DNA from: a virus
Direction: 5' to 3' (one strand)
IMG/VR virus record: IMGVR_UViG_3300017987_002324
Location: 1-28,940 of that record
DNA length: 28,940 nucleotides
A model generated the notes under the pieces. The model ran no database searches and was not told the DNA's origin. It worked only from the letters and a program-made list of their open reading frames with translations. The number at the start of each line of letters is the position of its first letter. The stretch's first letter is position 1. The translations under genes and the position numbers were made by a program. This document shows, piece after piece, positions 1 through 5,960 of this stretch.

Positions 1-120
1 CGTGTCAGAGAAAACGACATAATCCGGCGCTGGAAGCCTTCCGAGGAAAACAAGGGCGAGGAGTGCGGTTGAGTTGACGCCAGCACCGTAAGAAAGAGAT
101 ATCGTCGGCCTTTTGTTCAT
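1..120 (-). CDS. PP-loop ATP pyrophosphatase / PAPS-reductase-like protein (N-terminal part, cut by window edge)
   Basis: The frame opens with ATG at 120-118 and runs off the left edge, giving 40 residues. Residues 7-18 read ISLSYGAGVNST and are followed by a hydrophobic helix and then VVFSDT. This matches the start of the adenine-nucleotide alpha-hydrolase fold seen in phage PAPS-reductase-like proteins: a beta strand, a glycine/serine phosphate loop, a helix and a strand ending in DTG or similar. The loop is GAGVNST rather than the usual SGGKDS, a variant known in this superfamily. A GGGG tract about 6 bases upstream of the ATG can serve as ribosome site. It follows the 79-residue gene by 9 bases. 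A related PP-loop gene lies at 4977-5960. The substrate is unknown. Confidence 0.7.
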   Translation of the reverse strand, partial: MNKRPTISLSYGAGVNSTALLALVFLGRLPAPDYVVFSDT

Positions 121-129
121 AGCGCCCCG

Positions 130-369
130 TTAAAGTTGCCGCCTCCCCCGGTTCCGCTGCCGGCGCTTGTGCGCCTCCCAGGCCTCCCAATCAAATCCGC
201 TTTGATACATTTCCCCAAAAATCTCGTCTTCGCCTGTGTCGGTCGAATTATTGGCCGCGTCATATCGGATCCGGTTCAAGCTGGGCCGTCCTTCTTTCAT
301 CGCCTCGGCCAGGGCCGGCCCAACGATCGGGATGGCCCCCAACAACTCCATAAATTCACGTCGTTTCAT
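130..369 (-). CDS. Small unknown protein with Tat-like signal segment
   Basis: A 79-residue protein of unknown function. Its start overlaps the stop of the gene at 366-923 in an ATGA junction, which supports the start and suggests translational coupling. The N-terminus, KRREFMELLGAIPIVGPALAEA, has two arginines followed by xF and a short hydrophobic stretch, resembling a twin-arginine or ordinary signal peptide ending near an ALA-like site. The remainder is charged and rich in aromatic and arginine residues, ending in a basic tail. It could be secreted, or the resemblance may be accidental in a short protein. It lies in the cluster of small genes downstream of the terminase-like gene. Confidence 0.6.
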   Translation of the reverse strand: MKRREFMELLGAIPIVGPALAEAMKEGRPSLNRIRYDAANNSTDTGEDEIFGEMYQSGFDWEAWEAHKRRQRNRGRRQL

Positions 370-923
370 GCCTTACTCCTTTTCCCCCAGCTTGAATCGA
401 CCCCGATTTGAAACAAACGGGCCCTTTCTCCAGAGTCGCTTTCAGGAAAAATTATAAATTCCAGCCGATGGCGCCTGTTTCCTTCCGCGTCGACCTCGAT
501 TTCGATTTCCCTGTGCGGAAACGCCTTGTATATAAATATATAGTCGTCCGGGTTGTCAACGGGGTCTGATCCGACAATCGGTCTTATCATGATCGACCGG
601 GCCGTCGCTTCCAAGCTGCCGGGCCTAAAATTCCTCACCCGCCAGTCAATCATTTTCGCGTAGGCTTCCCTTCCGATGATAACTGACAATCGGGTCTGCG
701 TGCTATACGCCCGGTTGGATGGCGGTTTTTCATAAAACTTTTTCACCTCGAACCTGGCGCCGTGTGATAACGATCGGATATAAACCTCATCGCCGCCGCA
801 ATCCCAGATTATAAGGGCCGGGCCGATAGACGTAAAAGCCGGCCAGTCCTTTATTTCTCGCCCGGGGCCCTTCCTGAAAATCCGCCGGATGGCTGATTTG
901 AAAAAATCAATTATCCGCTTCAT
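366..923 (-). CDS. Hypothetical protein, 185 residues
   Basis: I do not recognise a family. The protein begins with an amphipathic basic segment (KRIIDFFKSAIRRIFRKG, residues 2-19) and continues with an alpha/beta-looking region without Cys clusters, transmembrane segments or clear catalytic motifs. The start ATG at 923-921 has an AAGGA ribosome site within the preceding 20 bases and lies 3 bases after the upstream gene's stop. Its own stop overlaps the next gene by ATGA, so it belongs to the same leftward transcription unit. The basic N-terminal helix could bind membrane or nucleic acid, but this is inference only. Confidence 0.65.
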   Translation of the reverse strand: MKRIIDFFKSAIRRIFRKGPGREIKDWPAFTSIGPALIIWDCGGDEVYIRSLSHGARFEVKKFYEKPPSNRAYSTQTRLSVIIGREAYAKMIDWRVRNFRPGSLEATARSIMIRPIVGSDPVDNPDDYIFIYKAFPHREIEIEVDAEGNRRHRLEFIIFPESDSGERARLFQIGVDSSWGKRSKA

Positions 924-926
924 TTC

Positions 927-1319
927 TCAAAAATCCTTATAGGTGAAAGTCGTCGACCAGCCGTTTTTTCGATCTTGGATCGTTCCCGCCTTGACCCGCC
1001 GCCAGATTAATCGGGCCTCCCCCGGCTTCATTGAAAAGCGCCCCAGAATCAGACCTCGGACCTTTTCGGGCCGGACCATGTCGGCAAGCCATTGATGGCC
1101 TGAATCGGACCGACCCCAAAAATCCCGGCGGTTCGTGTGCTTTGGATTCATTCCCAGGGGGATCTGAAAATCTGGGCCAACAAAAAAAGACAGGCCGTCA
1201 TGCTCTGTGCTTTTTGGAAACCGCCGGCCTGTCCATCCGGTGACTATAACGTCATCAGTCCCAGCTAACATTTCAGGGATGTCCATTTCCTTGGTTAGGA
1301 TCGTTTCCTTTTCGGCCAT
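927..1319 (-). CDS. Hypothetical protein, 130 residues
   Basis: The open frame extends upstream to 1484, but the ATG at 1319-1317 is preceded by GGGAGG with about 5 bases spacing, and the upstream part overlaps the HNH gene, so the short form starting MAEKET is chosen. The product is soluble and mixed alpha/beta, with a run of conserved-looking aromatic and basic residues (NRRDFWGRSD, GWSTTFTYKDF at the C-terminus). I do not recognise a domain. The 38-bp repeat described at 1329-1366 ends 9 bases before its start codon and so could influence its expression. Confidence 0.6.
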   Translation of the reverse strand: MAEKETILTKEMDIPEMLAGTDDVIVTGWTGRRFPKSTEHDGLSFFVGPDFQIPLGMNPKHTNRRDFWGRSDSGHQWLADMVRPEKVRGLILGRFSMKPGEARLIWRRVKAGTIQDRKNGWSTTFTYKDF

Positions 1320-1320
1320 A

Positions 1321-1752
1321 TTATCCTCCCTCTGCGCCCTCTGGCGCCGTATACGGCGGCTTTTTGCCGCCTCCGCAAAGTCGGCCGGGGCCGGCCGGTT
1401 GTAAAGCAGATTTCCGGCCAGCCCGGGCCGTTGACACAATATTTCCCCGGGGCCCTTCCGGACGGTATCCCCCGGGGTCGGCATCGAATAAATTCCCCTG
1501 GCCGGCTTCCCGCTGGCGCCGGCGCTCCGCCCGCTCTTCCGCCAGGTGGCACCTGGCGCATAGGGCGACCATGCGGGCGTCTGGATTTTCCGGATCGTGA
1601 TCCGGATGGTGAACAGTCAAACAGGTCCCCATCGTCCCATCGGATAGATGGCCGGCGCCGCAGCTTTCGCAGACCCAGCCGGCCGCATCCTTGACCGCCC
1701 GGGCCCGGGCTGGCCAGTCGTCGGGATATCGGGATTTATCGACCGGCATCAA
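1321..1752 (-). CDS. HNH endonuclease
   Basis: A 143-residue protein with a clear HNH/zinc core in its first half. CxxC at residues 28-31 is followed by LTVHHPDHDPENPDARMVALC (His48/His49, Asn56), and a second CxxCH at residues 65-69. This order (zinc cysteines, HH, N, zinc cysteines) is that of HNH nucleases. Phage HNH proteins commonly lie near terminase genes and can help DNA packaging; here the terminase-small-like gene is about 1 kb upstream, so a packaging role is plausible. Homing or defence roles are not excluded. The C-terminal third is low-complexity, and its last residues are encoded by the 38-bp repeat shared with 15772-15809. It overlaps the previous gene by 4 bases. Confidence 0.85.
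   Translation of the reverse strand: MMPVDKSRYPDDWPARARAVKDAAGWVCESCGAGHLSDGTMGTCLTVHHPDHDPENPDARMVALCARCHLAEERAERRRQREAGQGNLFDADPGGYRPEGPRGNIVSTARAGRKSALQPAGPGRLCGGGKKPPYTAPEGAEGG
1329..1366. repeat. 38-bp direct repeat, copy 1, containing a 14-bp perfect palindrome
   Basis: Identical over 38 bases to 15772-15809. It contains the palindrome CGCCGTATACGGCG and, on the plus strand, a GGCTTTTT tail. Copy 1 covers the last codons of the HNH gene and ends just before the start of the gene at 927-1319. Copy 2 lies in an intergenic gap before a replication gene. A regulatory palindrome placed before leftward genes is possible. On the plus strand it resembles a short terminator. Confidence 0.8.
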
Positions 1753-2330
1753 TCTTTCCTTTCGGCCATTTTTTCGTCGACCGCCTGGGCCGCTTCTATG
1801 ATGGCGCCCTCGGATGCCTGCATTATCAACTCATGAATAGCGGACAATCGCTTGATCATCGCATCCATGTTTTTGATTTTATCCGCCGGCCGCCTGTGCT
1901 TCGTGTGTTCCTGGGCGAAAACGGCGCCGCCCAGGATATTGTTAACCTCGCCCAGCAGATTGGCCCGTATCGATTCAGGGCTCGGCTGTTTGCGTATCCG
2001 GGAATATGCCATCATGTTCAATTTCCGGACCCATCGGAAAATATCAGCTGAAAATTTAGGATTTTCCGGCTTTACGCTCTGGGCGTATGTTACGGCCGCC
2101 TTTCTGGCGTGGGGGTCGGTGTCCAATCGCAGGACAAAATATTCGGCTTCCGGATCGATCGGATTCCCGTTGACTTTGGAAATGAAATATTTCGGGAAAA
2201 TCAGGCCGTCGGTTTTATATGTTGGGGTCGGCTTCGGCGCCGGCGGCGGGGCTGTCGGCCGCCTGGCGTCGTCGGTGTGTTGCTTCCAGGTTCGCTTCCT
2301 GAGGCCCTCTGTTAGCGGTTTCATCGTCAT
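1749..2330 (-). CDS. Hypothetical protein, 193 residues
   Basis: The start ATG overlaps the stop of the upstream gene (ATGA at 2330-2327) and the stop overlaps the HNH start. The protein has a proline-rich basic N-terminus (about residues 22-38, PTAPPPAPKPTPTYK) followed by a largely helical domain of about 150 residues. That domain includes a segment with HARKAAVTYAQSVKPENPKFSADI and C-terminal helices rich in Ile, Ala, Met and Glu. No family is recognised. Its position between the terminase-small-like gene and the HNH nuclease may imply a packaging or early head role, but no sequence motif shows this. Confidence 0.65.
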   Translation of the reverse strand: MTMKPLTEGLRKRTWKQHTDDARRPTAPPPAPKPTPTYKTDGLIFPKYFISKVNGNPIDPEAEYFVLRLDTDPHARKAAVTYAQSVKPENPKFSADIFRWVRKLNMMAYSRIRKQPSPESIRANLLGEVNNILGGAVFAQEHTKHRRPADKIKNMDAMIKRLSAIHELIMQASEGAIIEAAQAVDEKMAERKD

Positions 2331-2521
2331 CGTAGCACCTCCATAATCGAATCGTGATCGATCTTTTTCATCCGTAGCATTTTGATAAAATCGCCCTCCC
2401 CGTATGCCGGGGCCTGTCCCCTATATTCCCTGTTTTGGTTTTCTGCCTGCATCCCCATGGCCTCGATCATGGCTTCGGCTGCCATAGCCATGATATAGGC
2501 CGCCTTTTGTTCCGGCGTCAT
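2327..2521 (-). CDS. Small hypothetical protein, 64 residues
   Basis: A short helical protein that begins MTPEQKAAYIMAMAAEAMIEAMGMQ, unusually rich in methionine and alanine, with a basic middle and an acidic-basic C-terminus. Both ends overlap neighbouring genes by ATGA, which is good evidence that it is translated. No domain is recognised. Confidence 0.65.
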   Translation of the reverse strand: MTPEQKAAYIMAMAAEAMIEAMGMQAENQNREYRGQAPAYGEGDFIKMLRMKKIDHDSIMEVLR

Positions 2522-2676
2522 TCCGTCACCTCGATTCCGTGATCCTCGAGCCAGACCTTGACGATGGGGACCAGGTCGCCCGGGGTTTCGTGTAAGCTGA
2601 AAATCATCCGCCGGATGTCGCCCAGGCTGATCCGGACCGGCTCTGCAGCCTTTCTTTCCTTTTTGTCTTCCGCCAT
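2518..2676 (-). CDS. Small hypothetical protein, 52 residues
   Basis: This short frame starts with ATG at 2676-2674, 4 bases after a strong GGAGGGG ribosome site, and ends with a TGA that forms an ATGA overlap with the next gene. The product, MAEDKKERKAAEPVRISLGD and on to a C-terminal acidic tail ending EVTE, looks like one small helical domain. It lies 18 bases after the terminase-like gene. The function is unknown. The start signal and the overlap are the main evidence. Confidence 0.65.
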   Translation of the reverse strand: MAEDKKERKAAEPVRISLGDIRRMIFSLHETPGDLVPIVKVWLEDHGIEVTE

Positions 2677-2694
2677 TTTCCCCTCCATGCTTGC

Positions 2695-3885
2695 CTATCT
2701 TGGATTATTGGCCCCGCAGCTGGGGCAAGCGCCTTTCGCCGGGATCTCAGCCATGCAAAACCGGCATCTTGCCTTCGAAGCGGCTGGCTTCCCTTTGGTA
2801 GAATCCGGCCTCTTGACCGCGCCGGCCGGGGCCGCTTTCTTTTTCTGGGCCGGTTTCGGCGCCCTCCCCTTGGCCAGGGCCTCGGCGAATTTCGGATCCT
2901 TCCCAGCTGGCGCCGGCCGTTTCGCCATGGCATCCTTGGCCTGGGCCTGCATTTCCGCGTCGGTTGGGTCCTTATACAGGCCGGCCGCTTCCAGATCGTC
3001 CCCGGCGATGTCGTCCCCGACGACTTCCGGAAGTGCCTCGAGCCCATCCGGGCCCTCCAGGATCTCGCCCTCTATTTCCTCCCCCCGGCTGTCGACCAGT
3101 TCAATCTGCAGTTTTCCGTCCTTCATGGCGCTGGGGATATCGATCTCCCTGGCGTCCCGCCAGTTCTCCGGATCCATGTTTTTGAGATAAAACGCGATGG
3201 CCGAAACCTCCGGGGCCAGGGTCTTGACCTTTTCCTCCGCCAGGATCCGCCGCCCCTGTTTTATGACCTTCCCGGACTTGTCCAGTTCTGGGGCAACGAT
3301 GATAAATTTTCTTTCCAGGGTTTCGAATCCGTTGGCCCGATCGTGCAGGCTGCGGACCGTTTTCTGCAGGGCCGCCTCCCGGCCCCTTTTTATTGTGTAA
3401 CAAAAAGCCGGGTATTTCCGGGACCATCGATTCAATGTCATTCTGGAAACGCCCCAGAGATCGGCTATTTTCTGCATGGTGAATCCCAGGCCGGCCAGGG
3501 CCTCGGCTTCCTTGAACATAAAATCCCGAAAAAGTGTCTTTCGTCCTTTCTTCCTGTACTCTTCCCCCTCCGACCTCGCCAGTTTAATCAGGGCCGCAGC
3601 GTGCCTTTCGTCTATGGGGTATTTTGAAAGCTCCAGTAATTCCTTTTCCCTTTTCTTCCGGGCCCTCTCTCTCGCTTCCCTCTCCCGCCGTCTTTTTAAG
3701 GCTGCCGCCTTTTTCCTTTTCTCGGCCGCGGCCTTCCTCTCCGCAGCCGTCATTTTCTTCCGGGCCGGCTTTTTCGCAGGGGGCTTTTTCCCCTGGGCCG
3801 TTTTCTCTGCCGGCGCCTTCGGCGCTGCGGTGTCGGCCGGTTTTTTTTTGGGCGGCCGCCCCCTTCTCTTTGGCGTTGTTGTCAA
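2695..3885 (-). CDS. Terminase small subunit-like DNA-binding protein with AT-hook and zinc ribbon
   Basis: A 396-residue protein whose centre resembles phage terminase small subunits: a helix-turn-helix (about residues 134-154, FTMQKIADLWGVSRMTLNRW), then KRGREAALQKTV, and later IAFYLKNMDPENWRD, a pattern usual at the end of that domain. Such proteins recognise packaging sites and hand DNA to the large terminase. The N-terminus adds an AT-hook (RRGRPPK) and a long Lys/Ala/Arg helix. The C-terminus adds a four-Cys zinc ribbon (CRFC and CPSC). The start is TTG at 3885, 5 bases after GGAGG and overlapping the methyltransferase stop as TTGA. A TTG at 3897 is possible but sits on the ribosome site itself. 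The large subunit is not in the window and may lie further left. Confidence 0.7.
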   Translation of the reverse strand: MTTTPKRRGRPPKKKPADTAAPKAPAEKTAQGKKPPAKKPARKKMTAAERKAAAEKRKKAAALKRRREREARERARKKREKELLELSKYPIDERHAAALIKLARSEGEEYRKKGRKTLFRDFMFKEAEALAGLGFTMQKIADLWGVSRMTLNRWSRKYPAFCYTIKRGREAALQKTVRSLHDRANGFETLERKFIIVAPELDKSGKVIKQGRRILAEEKVKTLAPEVSAIAFYLKNMDPENWRDAREIDIPSAMKDGKLQIELVDSRGEEIEGEILEGPDGLEALPEVVGDDIAGDDLEAAGLYKDPTDAEMQAQAKDAMAKRPAPAGKDPKFAEALAKGRAPKPAQKKKAAPAGAVKRPDSTKGKPAASKARCRFCMAEIPAKGACPSCGANNPR

Positions 3886-4976
3886 GATATCCTCCAATGC
3901 TCAATCAGTTTTATTTTTTCTATTATTTCATACGCCACCTGGGGCACTATCGCGTTTCCAAGGGCTTTAAGTCGGTCCACCCGATTGGGAACCCCATCAG
4001 ATATTCGACAAAGGCGGGTTGCAACTTCAGACCAGGGCGTTTCCCAACTTTCGTCTGTAGATTTTCCCCACCTTCCCGCCCCTGCGTCCCCGGTCCCGTC
4101 GAGCATGAGGCGTGCGGCGTTGGGAGCATTTTGACGGCCGCATGAACCGAGTCCGCCTTGCCTCGATGCCGTCCCGCATCGAACCCTTCCATTCGTGGAG
4201 TCGGGATCATCTTGTTCAGATCGTGAATATCCGTTCTCAGACTCCGGCCCTGCCCGCCGCCCGTCGCTCCCTTGCAATCCCATGAGGCTGGAGTTGCTGC
4301 CATCTGCGGCAATAATCCAGACTCGGTATCGCCGATGATCGGCTCCAACTGCCGAAGCCGGAACAATAACCGGGATGACCTCGTAACCGATTTTCTCAAA
4401 GTCTTCACAGAATGAATTGAGCAACATTCTCTCTTGTCGTGTGAATACTGCCGCATAAAAGTCGTGGTCCTCGTCTCTGGTAATTGTTCGAACGTCCATT
4501 CGAAGTTCACCAATTTGTTGCCCCATCGAGGTGAGGCCAGCAACATTTTCACTAACGACCCAACGGGGCCGGGCTTCTTTAATAACGCGCAACATTTCCG
4601 GCCAGAGGAAGCGGTTATCCTCCGTGCCTCCCCGCTTCCCGGCAACGCTGAAAGGCTGGCAGGGGAAGCCCCCGGTAAGGAGAGCTGCCCCCCGGTATCG
4701 GGTGCCGTCGAAGTCTCGGATATCGGGGATGACTGGGATTCCAATGTTTCGTTCAGCGGCCGCGAATTCTTCGCCATTGTCTCTATCGACGCCTTCCCGC
4801 TTCTCCAGTCCCGGGATGTTGGCGTCGGCAACAACCGCCCCGAATCTCGCCTCAAGCACCCGCTGGCAGTATTCGTCTTTTTCGCAGAATGCGACCGTTT
4901 GGAATCCCGCCCATTGTGCGGCGAGCGCGAATCCGCCGACCCCAGAAAAAATGTCGACATGCTCAAGACCCTCCAA
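3882..4976 (-). CDS. dcm: C5 cytosine DNA methyltransferase
   Basis: A 364-residue enzyme predicted to transfer a methyl group from SAM to cytosine C5. Motifs are in the canonical order: I, DIFSGVGGF (8-16); IV, GFPCQPFS (103-110, catalytic Cys106); VI, ENV (143-145); VIII, GADHRRYRVWIIA (211-223); and X, LKALGNAIVPQVAYEI near the end. The target-recognition region, about 224-320, is short and compositionally loose. Motif I begins so close to the frame's beginning that the start must be TTG at 4976, which directly follows the stop codon of the PP-loop gene in the same frame. The first well-placed ATG after the ribosome site belongs to another frame (see 3947-4960). It could protect phage DNA from host restriction. 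Confidence 0.93.
   Translation of the reverse strand: MEGLEHVDIFSGVGGFALAAQWAGFQTVAFCEKDEYCQRVLEARFGAVVADANIPGLEKREGVDRDNGEEFAAAERNIGIPVIPDIRDFDGTRYRGAALLTGGFPCQPFSVAGKRGGTEDNRFLWPEMLRVIKEARPRWVVSENVAGLTSMGQQIGELRMDVRTITRDEDHDFYAAVFTRQERMLLNSFCEDFEKIGYEVIPVIVPASAVGADHRRYRVWIIAADGSNSSLMGLQGSDGRRAGPESENGYSRSEQDDPDSTNGRVRCGTASRQGGLGSCGRQNAPNAARLMLDGTGDAGAGRWGKSTDESWETPWSEVATRLCRISDGVPNRVDRLKALGNAIVPQVAYEIIEKIKLIEHWRIS
3947..4960 (-). CDS. Overlapping-frame protein with LPTP and MGFPIGWTDL motifs, nested in the cytosine methyltransferase gene
   Basis: This 337-residue frame lies wholly within the methyltransferase gene in a different phase. Its ATG at 4960-4958 follows GGAGGG by 8 bases, a better start signal than that of the methyltransferase itself. 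It carries LLPTPTSRDWRSGKAS, an MIPTPR segment, a KMLPTPHASCSTG segment, and a C-terminal EYLMGFPIGWTDL. From memory, these repeated LPTP motifs and the MGFPxGWT ending mark a family of unknown function found beside phage cytosine methyltransferases. Here the ending is read from the same bases as the methyltransferase's DGVPNRVDRLKALG. It could be a true overprinted gene, or a frame kept open by conserved methyltransferase codons. Confidence 0.45.
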   Translation of the reverse strand: MSTFFLGSADSRSPHNGRDSKRSHSAKKTNTASGCLRRDSGRLLPTPTSRDWRSGKASIETMAKNSRPLNETLESQSSPISETSTAPDTGGQLSLPGASPASLSALPGSGEARRITASSGRKCCALLKKPGPVGSLVKMLLASPRWGNKLVNFEWTFEQLPETRTTTFMRQYSHDKRECCSIHSVKTLRKSVTRSSRLLFRLRQLEPIIGDTESGLLPQMAATPASWDCKGATGGGQGRSLRTDIHDLNKMIPTPRMEGFDAGRHRGKADSVHAAVKMLPTPHASCSTGPGTQGREGGENLQTKVGKRPGLKLQPAFVEYLMGFPIGWTDLKPLETR

Positions 4977-5960
4977 TTATTTCTGATATCCCTTCCGCGG
5001 CGTCTTCCGCGTATAGTCAAAAATCCAGGGCCGGGTTTCCGCCAGGGCCGTCAGGCCGCCGGCTTTCTCGACCGCGGGCACAATTCGATTTATCGGCTGG
5101 TCGTGTTTGATGGCCAGGATTATCAGCCCCCCGCCCCAATCGACCATAAACCGGCGCCAGGCTTCCGGCCAGGTCCTCCGCAGGACCCGGTATTTGCTCC
5201 CGAAAAATTGGGATCCGCCCCCGCAATAAACGCAGCCGATGGTGTCCGCGCCGCGGGCCCGGGCTGGGTGTTCGGGGATCTTGGCCCGGCGCTTGTATTC
5301 CCGGATATCGGCATCCGTCCATCCGTCCAGGGGGTTGGCGATCCAGATTTTATCCTGTTTGTTGAAAAATATCCGGCCGTCCTTCCGGGCCCGGGTCCCC
5401 CGCAGGGCGTCGTCAGAATCCCCCCGCTGGCCGGTGATCTGACAGCTGGCGCCGGCGTTCTTTGTCATCTGCCGGCCGGGGACGATTTTCATATTTCGAC
5501 AGCAGGATGAACAGTCGACCCGGAAACCAAAACCCGCGTGCCCTTGCATCCATATCCGGGCCGGCCGCTTCCCCAGCATGGGCCATCCGTGCCGGCGCCA
5601 TTGTTCCGTTGGGGTCCGGGCCGCCCGGGCGACCCTCAGCCGCATCCCCAGGCTGTCGACAAACCCCCGGACGAATGCTTCCGTTTCCGGATATTCCATT
5701 TGACTGTCGACCCAAACGACCTCCGCATCCGGCCGGACGCCGGCGGTCAGCTGCAGGGCGACGGATGAATCCCCGCCGCCTGAAAACGCGACGACCAGGC
5801 GCCAGGCCTTCCGGGCCGCCTGCCGGATCGTTTGCCGGGCCGTATCAATCTTTTTGTCCAGGCCCGGGGCCAGGCCCTCCGCTTCCTGGGCTGGCTTCGG
5901 CGGCTCTGGGATCTCTTCCTCGGCCAGGATCGCATCGGCCAGATCTGAAATATCGATCAT
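4977..5960 (-). CDS. PAPS-reductase-like PP-loop protein
   Basis: A 327-residue member of the phosphoadenosine phosphosulfate reductase / adenine nucleotide alpha-hydrolase superfamily. The pyrophosphate-binding loop AFSGGGDSS is at residues 58-66, followed by VVWVDSQMEYPET. Two cysteine groups, CSSCC (150-154) and CVYC (243-246), could bind a metal or Fe-S cluster as in several relatives. Phage members are often near DNA methyltransferases, and some relatives (DndC type) act in DNA sulfur modification, so a role in DNA modification is possible but not shown. It overlaps the ParB-methyltransferase gene by ATGA. Its TAA stop is followed directly, in the same frame, by the TTG start of the cytosine methyltransferase. 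Confidence 0.8.
   Translation of the reverse strand: MIDISDLADAILAEEEIPEPPKPAQEAEGLAPGLDKKIDTARQTIRQAARKAWRLVVAFSGGGDSSVALQLTAGVRPDAEVVWVDSQMEYPETEAFVRGFVDSLGMRLRVARAARTPTEQWRRHGWPMLGKRPARIWMQGHAGFGFRVDCSSCCRNMKIVPGRQMTKNAGASCQITGQRGDSDDALRGTRARKDGRIFFNKQDKIWIANPLDGWTDADIREYKRRAKIPEHPARARGADTIGCVYCGGGSQFFGSKYRVLRRTWPEAWRRFMVDWGGGLIILAIKHDQPINRIVPAVEKAGGLTALAETRPWIFDYTRKTPRKGYQK

Noticed and set aside
1252-1258. CTGATGA on the minus strand (also near 12291 and 23300)
   Set aside because: No GAAA, cleavage site or stems in the right order nearby; all three lie inside coding genes, so chance matches to the hammerhead core.
4434-5510. Plus-strand open frame of 358 codons opposite the PP-loop and methyltransferase genes
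   Set aside because: No ribosome site or known motif; it runs antisense to two well-supported genes and is explained by GC-rich codon use.
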